A stretch of 64,000 nucleotides of DNA from Cycas panzhihuaensis (Eukaryota; Cycadophyta), in assembly GCA_023213395.1 (NCBI GenBank), contig CM041465.1, positions 163,501,741 through 163,565,740 on the forward strand, read 5' to 3'. Of the stretch, positions 22,888 to 32,789 are shown piece after piece (the stretch's first letter is position 1; each line of letters starts with the position of its first letter). The notes beneath the pieces are model-generated. The model was not told the DNA's origin, ran no database searches, and saw only the letters and a program-made list of their open reading frames with translations. A program made the translations under genes and the position numbers.

Positions 22888-25589
22888 AAGGTAAACCCAG
22901 TTTGAGTTAGATGTTGGTTGGTGAAACCCTAATTCTATTGGCCTGTGAGGAGGTGGCTTTATAGAGCTATAAGAAAGATTTGATATGTTATATGTTCACC
23001 ATCTTTGGATTGTTGTAGGTTTTGTGAGATTTGGTGGAGACATTATTATGTGATTATTATTATATATTATGCTATTTAGTAATTTTACCACATGGTGCAC
23101 TTATTTATCGTATGATTCTATTTGTGAGTCTATTAGATTTATGGTGGTATTTAGGATAAAACCCTAACCTTATGTGGAGATAGTTTTTTAGTGCATTTAA
23201 AGTTAAGTGGTGTATATGAAGTGAAGTGGCTCATGCACTACCCAAGAATTCCTATTTCAATTAATATATATGTACCTAAGAATTGTACTATCTATGATTC
23301 ATTTATAGAGCCATTATACTTATTGTGTATACTTACTCCCTACATGGTACCCACTACTTGAAGTTCTTTTGTGGAGTAGGTTGTAATTGTTAATTGTAGA
23401 GAGATGTCCATGTTTGTATTAACCATCATGAAGTGAAGAAGACAGATCACTGAAGTAGACAATGTAGAGCAGAGTATGATATTAATATAGTGATTGGAAA
23501 GTGATGAAGGTCACCACATATTAAAGCCCGATGGAGGGGAAGTAGGGGAGCATTGCCCTTACACATGTATAGTTCTGTTGGTGAGTCTCATAGTGCAACT
23601 GGATGACTAAAAGGGCCCTCAATTCTCATTCTTCTTTGTCAGATCTTAATGCCATACAAGAAGAAATATCAGATAGGAACCACTTCACATATGTCATCTG
23701 GGGATTGAATCTACCCGTTAGAGTCTTGAAGTAAGATATCGCAAAGGTGATTTAGATGTACTCACATAATTTATCTTAAATAACAAGCACTTAATGGTGT
23801 TTCAGACACAAATTAATAGTGTAACTATCACTATGACCATAAGGTTAATAAAGATGTTTAGCCATCTTTGTTTTGTATTTGTATTTCTAAAGTTTTGAGA
23901 ATTGCTTTAAATGGTCAAAACTTGATCAATTTCATCCTTTTACCTAGTGTTGATTCCAGCATCTAATTTTATTTTATTTTCTGAATTACAAGCCAAGACC
24001 TAATTTTCCATTCTTTTAAACATTATCAGAGCTGACTGATATTTGCATCACCCTTAATGTATTGATGTATAAGCATGTTGTACAATCACCGATTTGTATG
24101 TTACAACTACTATTATATTCTTACCATCGATATTTAACATTTTACCATCTTGCATCTGTGATTCCTACCACCGCAGTTGATATTATTATCATAGTTGTGC
24201 ATAATATTGATGTTTGTATGTTTTGGCCATGATAAAGTTTATCACCCAGTATGATGCTAATATTTAGTCACCTATGCTTTCAATGCCTATTGATATCAAG
24301 TGGCGTTTGATATTTGAAGTCATGTGTTTGTGTTTTGTAGCCATCAATCTCCTTTGCTTTCGTAAATTTAAATCATCCTTCATATATATATCACCCGCAT
24401 CCTTTGATATATTTTTATAGCCATTTTCATTATTTGATATTTCAATACTTTATAAAGTCATTCTTTATCATTAAGTTTTCTATTTATTTAAAGTTATCTT
24501 TTCAAATTTTATCTTCTTCCTCCCTTTCAAGGGTCTTTTTGATATATTTGGTTTGTGTATTTTGACATCATTTAATACCCTCTTTGGTATCTATTTTTGG
24601 TATTTTGATGGGAATATATACTTTTTAAGGTGGATTGTTTTTGTGACATTTGATATATTAATAGTCTTTTTGATCATTGGAAATGATTTTTGTAAGTGGG
24701 CAAACATATATTTAATGGTGATATGTGACATGCATGAGGTTTTATATAATTGAATAACATAAGGCATTTGGTAGCTCTCTAGCATGCATTTATATGGGAG
24801 AGTACTTTGGTAATGTGAGATAATATTAAGTCATATTGATGTGAGTATTTGGCACTCCATGGGTGACTATTTGAGGTGCATGATGATGATTGTTTAATGA
24901 CAATTTGAGTGCTTTCTTACATATGTTTATATAAGAGAGTTACTATGACGATGACATAGTGTGATGATGAAGTAATAATACATGTGTTTGTATGAGTGAG
25001 TTGGGTGGCATATGGTAACTTAGTGCTCCTTGGAATGTGATTTATGTGAAGAAGTTTTATAGGCATGATAAGGCATATTTGAGGGCAAGAAAGATAGCGA
25101 TATGAGGCAATGAGGTGCTTGTTGCATGTGAGGTTACATGACAAGATTGGGCATTTGTTGGGCATGTTTAAGGTTGAGATTAGGCATGTTTGATGATGTG
25201 TTCTTTTAATTGATTAATGGGAAAAGAAGCATGAGTTTGTTAAAGATACCTGAGTTGTAAGGAAGTAAACTTTATTGAGTGGTATAGTGGCATGAGTTGT
25301 GTTTTGGGCAATTAAGTGAAGTATATGTCTTGGTGATTTAATGGAAACATGTGGCATGTATGATCATTGTGAAAGTTATGAGGTATTGATTTGATGAAAT
25401 GAGTATTTCTATGTGACTATTTGGCGATATAAGAAATGGACAAGGTGATGATATAATGATGAAGTTAGTGATGTGAGGGACATGAGACATGATAAATTTT
25501 ATTGAGATTAATTAATGGAAAAATTACCAATGTTAGGTAAGTTTGTTGATTGAAAAAAGGGGGTATTATTTAGAGATATTCTTTCAATC
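22888..25589 (+). other. Long leader of element J
   Basis: 2.7 kb without recognised protein domains. From about 24700 to 25500 it is rich in short GATGATGA/GTGATATG-like words (for example TGATGATGAAGTAATAATAC near 24962). Frames at 24553-24753 and on the other strand at 24591-24785 overlap each other and look like chance. Confidence 0.5.
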
Positions 25590-26203
25590 ATGGAGGAGAA
25601 TGATGTGGTCATGTATATTCATGAAATAAATGAATATTACTTAAGGGATTTGTTTCTTCTAATACCTAAGTATAATGGAGCAAGCTATTTCTTTTGGACA
25701 ATAAAAATAAGATGTTTTTTCATAGTTAGAGGTTTGTGGAAACTTATTATTGATGGATATGATATTCTTGAGAATGAAAAAGTAAAGGAAATACTTGAGA
25801 AGAAAGACAAAAGACATTTATCATGATTCTTGCTGCATTAGACAAGGTTGATCTTCCTTCCACATATTATTTCATTATTCTAAAGATTCAACATACAAGT
25901 ACTGCTAAGGAAGCTTGAGAATTTTTAAGGGATACATTTGAACAAACTTCTGAAGATATACAATGAATGATTCAAAAGGAAAATAAGATCAGTGATGGTT
26001 ATGATATAGATAAGAGAAATGAAGATAATTTTATTGACACTAATGAAATGATATATCAAGATGAAATTTCTACTGAATGTAAAGAAACTATGGTTAAATG
26101 TATTTATGAGACTACAACTACTACTGAAGATGTTGAGAGTGATGAATCGATAAAGGCTTATTTAGATGACACTATTATTTTAAGAGAAATTAAATATGAA
26201 TAA
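25590..26203 (+). pseudogene. Copia-like gag of element J
   Basis: An open frame from the ATG at 25590 encodes MEENDVVMYIHE, then LIPKYNGASYFFWTIKIRCF and GLWKLIIDGYD. This matches the N-terminal gag signature of one plant Copia group (IPKFNGxNYxxWxIKMxxxxxxxxLWxxVxxGY). A shifted continuation gives ILAALDKVDLPS and TAKEAWEFLRDTFEQ (family AKExWDxLxxxF). A second open frame at 25967-26203 is acidic with a Thr-rich stretch. The acidic sequence continues, with stops, to the polypurine tract. No CCHC knuckle or pol was found. Confidence 0.65.
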
Positions 26204-26595
26204 GATGGTCCTATAGAAGATGAGTCTCATATTGATTCAAGTCTAAATGATGTTCCTTCTTTGAATATTAATTCAAGTTCAAAGAGTATACAAGTTGATT
26301 AGGATTCCACTCCAAAGGTTGAAGAAATCACTATTGTACATGGTGATCAAGAATTTATATAGGATAAAAATGACAAGAAAGTTGTATCTGAAGATGGTTA
26401 CTTACAAGATCTATATCAAAATCAAACTAGACCAATCACAATGAAGAATTAGGATTTGCATTTACTAGAGTTACTACAATAAAGGCATCAGTACAGAATT
26501 GAAGATGAAAATCAAGTTGAAGACATCATCTTCAACATATTTCTAAGGATAAGGCATTACACATATAAATGACCTAAATATGCATTAAGGGGGAG

Positions 26596-26822
26596 TGTTG
26601 GAATATTAGTAATACACATTTGTTTTATCTCACATGCAAGTGGGTCCCACTCTCACTATTATGTTATGTTTTATAAATACACATATACTATATCATATGA
26701 TGTATTGGTTGTAAGGATGTTTTGTTAATATAATTTAAGGTACCTTAAGGGTATCATTTGATCCTAGAGGTGTTTCTATTATGTTTTTGAATATTATCTT
26801 ATGTAGGTTATGTTTTCCAATA
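26596..26822 (+). repeat. Element J 3' LTR
   Basis: 227 bp, TGTTGGAATA...TTTTCCAATA, preceded by the purine tract and followed by CCTCT (26823-26827). Confidence 0.9.
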
Positions 26823-28020
26823 CCTCTTGATGGTGGTGATGTGCTTATGGGAATGAAGTTTCCTGTAAGATAATAGGCATTAGTAGCATCAGAATTAAAA
26901 TGTTCGATGGTGTAATGAGAATATTAATTAAAGTCAGATATGTACCTCTTCTAAGAAAAGAATCTAATTTTCTTGGGTGAACTAGATTATGGTGATTATA
27001 AGTACACTAGTCATGAAGGAGTCTTGAAGGTGTTAAAGGGAACCTTGATTGTTATGAAATCCTTAAAGAAATGAAACCTTTACATTTTAGTGAGAAGTAC
27101 AGATGTCAGCCATGCAGTTATAACATCAAAGACTGCAGAAGATCTAACTTTGTTATAGCATCAGAGACTTGGATACATAAGTGAGAGAGAACTTAAGTTG
27201 TTGATGAATCATAAGTTACTTCCTAACTTATAGCTTTCAGATTTAACATTTTATAAACATTGTATTTTTAGAAAGTAGTATAAACTTAGGTTTAAAGTAG
27301 GGAGTCACACTAGTAAAGTTGTTCTAGATTATGTATATTTAGATGTGTGGGGACTAGCCCCTACAATATCTTATGAAGGATCATTATACTTTGTCACATT
27401 TATAGATGATTACTCCAAAAAGGTATGAGTTTATTTTTTCAAAAGAAAATCTAAATTTTTAGTGTATTTAAGCAGTTCAAGGATCTGGTTAAGAAGAGCA
27501 CTAGCAGGTCAATCAAATGTTTAAGAACTGATAATAGAGGTGAGTTCAACTCCTTGGACTTTGAGAATTGTTATAGAGAAGTTGGGATCAAAAGGTATAA
27601 GATCATTAACTATACTCCATAGTAGAATGGCATAATTGAGTGTATGAACATGATACTCTTGGAAAGAATGAGAAGCATGTTAAGTAATATAGGAGTAGAG
27701 TAGGGCTTATAGGCAGAAGCTATTTAGACAACTTATTATTTGGTAAATAAGTCACCATCATTTGTAATAAACTACAAGATTCCTAAAGAGGTATGGACTA
27801 GACATCCATGTACCTATTCAAATTTGAAAGTTTTTTGCTGTAATGCTTATGCCTTGACTAATAAAAGTTAACGTTCAAAGTTAGACTCGAAATCCAAGAG
27901 ACATATCTTTGTTGGTTATGGTGATAGAGATGATATAAAGGGATATATGTTGTGGGATCCTAATGCCCACAAAATCACTATTAACAAAGATGTTATATTT
28001 GATAAATTTTCTTTTATAAA
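26823..28020 (+). pseudogene. Copia A protease end, pre-integrase and integrase
   Basis: After the J target site, [10 protein letters not shown] continues the protease region. Then come YTSHEGVLKVLKGTLIVMK (about 27000-27057), HQRLGYISERELKLL (about 27160-27205, the H of the integrase zinc finger) and LDVWGLAPTISYEGSLYFVT (about 27341-27400, integrase core with the first Asp), followed by FIDDYSKKV. The second catalytic Asp is in TDNRGEFNS (about 27528-27555), where the usual GGE is RGE. Later pieces are NGIIECMNM, ACVKRxxIC-type frames and FVGYGDRDDIKGYMLWDPNA (about 27908-27967). Several frameshifts and stops are present. Confidence 0.85.
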
Positions 28021-28289
28021 ATTAGATAGTGTAAAGTTGAAGTGAGATAAGAGTAGAAAGTTGAATATCAACAGGCCAAGCTTGAGATCCAACTAAGAGC
28101 TTTTTGAAGATAAATATATAGTAGATTTACATGAGTATGTGGATACTCCTCCTCCAATTGTTAGAAGGTTTACATAAGTCAATCATTCACCTAACAAGTA
28201 TAGTCTTTATTTCTATTAGTTTAGTTTCTAACATGCTATCAAGAAGTAATAGATAATATCCATATTAAGAAATGGAAGAGGGTTATATA

Positions 28290-29776
28290 AGAAGAGATAA
28301 ATGCTTTGAAGAAAAATAATTCATGGAACTTGGTAGAACTTCTACATGGTAGGAAGATTGTTGGTTGCAAGTGGATTTTCAAGAAGAAAATAGATGTTAA
28401 TAGAAAGGTTGATAAATATAGGATAAGACTAGTGGCTAAAGGCTTTGCACAAAAAGCAAGTATTAATTTTCATGAGATCTTTTCACTAGCTGTTAAACTT
28501 GTTTTAATTCAAATTCTATTAGTATTAGTAGCTTCTCTTGATTTGGAGTTGGAGTAGTTAGATGTAAAAATAACTTTTCTGCATGGACATTTAGATAAGA
28601 AGATCTATTTAGATCAGCTAGAATAGTTTGTACATGATGGCAGGAAAAGATTTATTTATAGGTTCAAGAAATTATTATATGGCTTGAAGCAATCACCTAG
28701 GCAATGGTACAAGAGGTTTGATGCCTTCATAGAGAGCCAAATTTTAAAAAGAAGTGAGTATGTTCACTGTGTTTACTTTAAATTCTTAGATAATGGCTTA
28801 TTCATTATCTTAGTATTGTATGTTGATGACATATTGGTTGTAAATAAGAGTATGGCAGAAATCAATAAGTTAAAGGCTTAGTTAGCTAAGACTTTTGATA
28901 TGAAGGATCTAAGAGCTATAAAATAAATCTTAGGTAAGGAGATACATAGAGATAGGAAAAATAGTAAGCTATGGTTATTACAATAGAAATATGTAGAGAA
29001 GGTGCTAACTAGATTTGGTATGGTAAATGTAAAACTAATGAGTATCTAGTTCACTTCCTATTTAAAGCTTTCTTTGAGTATGAGTCCTAATAATCAATAA
29101 GAAAATGATTATATATCTCATATACCTTATGCCAGTGTAGTAGGAACTTTTATGTATGTCATGGTATATACAAAACCTAACATTTCATATGCAGTTGGTG
29201 TAGTTAGCAGTTTTATAGAAAATCCAAGAAAGAAACATTGGGTAGCAGTGAAATGGGTGCTTTGGTATTTGAGAGGTACAAGTAACTATTACATCACCTT
29301 TAGAGGTATAGGTAATTAAGTTTGTAGATATGTTGATTCATACTTTATAGGAGATTTAGATAAGAGAAGGTCTACTTTAGGTTATGTATTTACTATTGTA
29401 AATGGTCTTATTAGTTGGATGTCAAAATTACAAAGCAGAATTGCATTATTGATAATAGAAGTAGAATATATTATTATAACACATACTTGTAAGGAAGTAA
29501 TATAGTTACAAGGTCTAATAGTTGAGCTTGGAAGGAAATGTGAAAAGGTAAAGGTATTTTATGATAGTCAAATTGTCATTTATCTAACAAAGAATCTAGC
29601 TTATTAAAGTAGGATAAAGTATATTACTCTTAAGTACTATTTTGTTAGACATGTTATGGAAGCAAGCAGAGTGGAACATGAGAAGGTTAACACAAAATAG
29701 AATTGTGCTAACATGTTCACAAATATAGTACTATTGAAGAAGCTCAAATGGTGCTTGACTTCTCTTGGTTTATAAA
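28290..29776 (+). pseudogene. Copia A reverse transcriptase and RNase H
   Basis: An open stretch at 28306-28557 encodes MKKNNSWNLVEL, GCKWIFKKKIDVNRKVDKYR and LVAKGFAQKASINFHEIFS. Then LDVKITFLHGHLDKKIYLDQ and LLYGLKQSPRQWYKRFDAFI, and the catalytic YVDD at 28819-28830, intact. Next are KTFDMKDL, LGKEIHRDRKN, YVEKVLTRFGM, PYASVVGTFMYVMVY and HWVAVKWVLWYLRGTSNYY. RNase H follows with YVDSYFIGDLDKRRSTLGYV, HTCKEVI, VFYDSQIVIYLTKN and KWCLTSLGL, ending in a stop at 29774-29776. Most stops sit at Q or W positions, visible by comparison with D (for example GNQVCGY in D against GN.VCRY here). Confidence 0.88.
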
Positions 29777-29832
29777 AAATGTGATGAATGACCTAGAAAA
29801 GGTATTAGGTAAATTGTTGTTAAGGTAGAGAT

Positions 29833-30493
29833 TATTAGATAATATGACAACAATGTTTTGGAGGCTAAAATTTTGATAGTTTGGCAGTGCAGTTTCCTCC
29901 CTAAACTTTCATGGGGGGATCCAAGAGGGGTAGGAGCCCCCTTGGTTGAGGGGTGTAGGGAGAGTTAGAACACCCCCCCCGATACATAAAGAGGGGGTTT
30001 TGGGGTAGTAGCCCCTGACCTAGAAAACTAGCACTATAAAACATACTAAATTGTATAGAGAATTAGGGTCATTCATTCAAAATACCTTAGATTATATAGT
30101 TAAGATTTGTGCCTTATATATCTCTCTCATATAGCCTGATTTATGGTATTTTTTCATTATATTAATAATATTTGAGATATTAGATATACTATATTATGTA
30201 TAGGTGGCTAGTTGTTATTGTTATGAGTATTCTACTATAGATTATGTATATTTCTCTATTCTTAGATAATAAATATTGATACCTATCCTGTGTAGATGTT
30301 TTCCTAGCATATTGCTAGGGTTTTACCATGTTATATCTAGTGTATATGTGATGCTTGAGTTTATTTATTTATTTATTATATTATCTCTAGTTTAAGAACT
30401 TGTAAAATTTTAGTTTCAATTCCTGTAACTAGTTACAAAATAGTTTAGATCTTGGTGGTTGTTTTTGGATATTGGAACCTAGTTTTTTCAACA
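29833..30493 (+). repeat. Copia A 3' LTR
   Basis: 661 bp, TATTAGATAA...TTTTCAACA; partner of 13453-14115. A purine-rich TTAAGGTAGAGA precedes it. The G/C-run island is at about 29905-30025 (CATGGGGGGATCC, AGGAGCCCCC, CACCCCCCCCG, GAGGGGGTTTTGGGGTAGTA). Confidence 0.88.
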
Positions 30494-31792
30494 TAGACTT
30501 AAACCTATAGCCCATCTAAAAGGAGAAAACTATATTGAACTAGACTAAGGATTAGGAGGACTAATGAGTACAAAGATCCAAGAGAGATTAGACTCTCGAT
30601 TAATGACCTTATTAGGGGTTAGCTATTAGGGTCTTGTTGACTTGATGATGATCCATCTATACAGATGGATAGCTCATAGATACCCTTGTTTAACTCTAGT
30701 GGACTCTTGCACTTAAAGGTGAAAGAGAATAAGGAAGCCACTCTCAACTAGAATATGATAATAGAGCATCATTTTTGGTATTCAGAATATAACTAGAAGT
30801 GAAAATGACTCATAAAGAAGAGTGAGTTTAATATTCTAGAGAGATGAAGGTCCAATTAGATGTATTTGCTTTTAAAGGAAGAATAAGATTTATATGCCAA
30901 GGTCATTATTTCCTAATCAATAAATAAGGTCTTAACAAATAGAAGCTAGCCTATCCTAAGAGGTACCAAGAAATAAACAACTTAAAATGTAACTTTATAT
31001 ACACTTTTTAGTTGTATGAATAAGCAGTCAAAATACAACATAATAAGATAAAGTAATGTGAGAGTAATAAAATCCTAGTGAAAGCTAAATATATGCAACT
31101 ATGAATGTTATCCTTGCTTCCTTTTTTTTTTTGTGATATAAGTAAAGTAATACAAATGCAACCCAGATTCTATATATTTTTGGTTTCATTTTTTATGGAG
31201 TAAAGGTAAATAGTAAAAATCAGTCTTAAATGCTCTTTTATTCTTTTTGTTTGAATGAGACCTAAATGCTAAATATGAGTGTAACCTATATATCTTTTCT
31301 TTTTCCTTTTCTTTAAATGAAGAAAGGTAATTAGGATTCAAAGTGCTCTATTTTTAATGAATGCAACTTAAATATTTTAAGTAATTCAAATGTATTCTTA
31401 TCCTTTTGAAAGATAAATGATATAAGGTAAATTCTTTGTTGATTCTAATTCTTTCTTAAGGAAAGAATATCCTTATATTTTTTTCTTTTAAAAGGGTGTA
31501 TTCTTTGTTTCTTTTCTTTAATAAAATGACACCTAAAGAAATGAGAGGGTTCTTTTATTATTCTTATAATTATCCTAGCTCAAGAAATAACTTTCCTTTC
31601 TTTTATATAAAGATATTTAAACTATTTGTTATGAAAGTAAAGGAGAATAGCAAAGAGACTTTCTTAGACAAGCTTGTTGTGCTTGTCTTTGTATGGGCCA
31701 ATTAGTTGAAGTTATAATACTAGTAAAATATGAGTGTTAATGCACAAAGAGAGCTCTTAACATATAAAGTTAGGCCTTTCCAAGATTATAAT
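30494..31792. other. Unassigned AT-rich sequence between Copia A and Copia C
   Basis: 1.3 kb with no recognised domain, repeat pair or RNA gene. Possibly part of the DNA into which A and C inserted, that is, the 5' side of Gypsy G2. Frames such as 31496-31705 have no family signature. Confidence 0.4.
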
Positions 31793-32233
31793 TTTTGGAG
31801 AGAGGGGTTCAGTTTTCAAACATAGGTATCATTAGATCTTTAAACTAAATAAGCAAATATGAATCTATAAAATATATTTAATTAATCATAGATATACAAA
31901 GATTGATAGGTGGAAAACCCCTTTGGGGGATAAAAAACCATCTCAAGAATATAAATATATATATTAATAAAATAAATATACATTACATATGTGATGACAG
32001 TGAGGATCTTATCCTCCCTCTTGCATACCGGCATAACCTACGTATAACATACAAGTTTGACCAGCCTCTTGACCTTCAGACCAACTTCTTAGAATCTAGG
32101 AATAGATAAAGAAGAAGAGGTTCATTGAAATGAATAGTTATCGATTTCAACAAACCAAATAATAATCATAAAGTTAACTTTAATAAATATCTTTATAAAG
32201 ATAACATTGTATAAACATAATATTATTCTAACA
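31793..32233 (-). repeat. Copia C 3' LTR
   Basis: 441 bp; starts TTTTGGAGAGAGGG (TGTTGGAGAGAGGG in the partner) and ends ATTCTAACA on the plus strand. It shares CCCCTTTGGGGGAT and TTTGACCAGCCTCTTGACCT with 41612-42067. Confidence 0.88.
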
Positions 32234-32267
32234 TCCCCCTTCAATGTTATCTTTTATACAATAGAAG

Positions 32268-32780
32268 ATAAAAGGAAGAAAAGATAGAAGAAGAAGAAGG
32301 AGGAGGAGGAGGAGGAGGAGGAGAAGGAAGAGGAAGAGGAAGAAGAAGGAAGAGGAAGAAGAAGAAGAGAAAGAAGGAGAAGGAAGAGGAAGAGGAAGAA
32401 GAAGGAAGAGGAAGAGGAAGAAGAAGAAGAGAAAGAAGAGGAGAAAGAAGAAGAGAAAGAAGAAGAAGAAGAAGAAGAAAAAGAAAAAGAAGAAGAAGAA
32501 GAAGAAGAAGAAGAAGAAGAAGAAGAAAAGAAGAAGAAGAAGAAGAAGAAGAAGAAGAAAAAGAAGGAAGAATAAAGAAGAAAGAAGAAAGAAGAAAGAA
32601 GAAGAAGAAGAAGAAAGAAGAAGAAAAAAGAAAGAAGAAGAAGAAGAAAGAAGAAAGATGAAAGAAGAAAGAAGAAGAAGAAAGAAGAAAGAAGAAAGAA
32701 GAACAAGAAGAAGAAGAAAGAAGAAGAAGAAAGAAGGAAGAAGAAGAAGAAGAAAGAAGGAAGAAGAAGAAGAAGAATTT
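32268..32780. repeat. (GAA/GGA)n purine tract
   Basis: About 510 bp of almost pure purine on the plus strand: AAGGAAGAAAAGA, then (GGA)n, (GAA)n and mixed GAAAGAAGAA units. It lies between the polypurine tract/3' LTR and the RNase H end of Copia C. The 150-codon Ser/Phe/Leu frame on the minus strand (32254-32706) is a translation of this repeat and not a gene. Confidence 0.97.
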
Positions 32781-32789
32781 AGTATGATG

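Larger units (their letters stand above)
22648..26822 (+). mobile_element. Element J: gag-only (TR-GAG-like) LTR retrotransposon
   Basis: 4175 bp with 227-bp LTRs (TGTT(A/G)GAATA...TTTTCCAATA) and an exact 5-bp duplication CCTCT at 22643-22647 and 26823-26827. The primer-binding site TGGTATCAAAGCT (22875-22887) follows the left LTR, and the polypurine tract TAAGGGGGAG (26586-26595) precedes the right one. A leader of about 2.7 kb leads to a gag-like region at 25590-26203; no protease, integrase or RT follows. It is inserted into the protease region of Copia A. By eye the LTRs differ at roughly 25-30 of 227 positions, so it is old. Confidence 0.88.
13453..30493 (+). mobile_element. Copia A, complete but twice interrupted
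   Basis: A plus-strand Ty1/Copia element with LTRs at 13453-14115 and 29833-30493. Without its two inserts (H in gag, J in the protease region) it measures about 5.3 kb, the same as its relative D (5270 bp). Domain order is gag (14190-14469, resumes 22000), CCHC knuckle (22412-22453), protease start (about 22560-22647, resumes 26823), pre-integrase, integrase, RT, RNase H. Numerous stops replace Gln and Trp codons. No convincing target duplication flanks it (TAAAT on the left, TAGAC on the right). Confidence 0.88.

Noticed and set aside
32254-32706. 150-codon open frame rich in Ser, Phe and Leu on the minus strand
   Set aside because: It is a translation of the GAA/GGA purine repeat; no protein family and no codon structure beyond the repeat.
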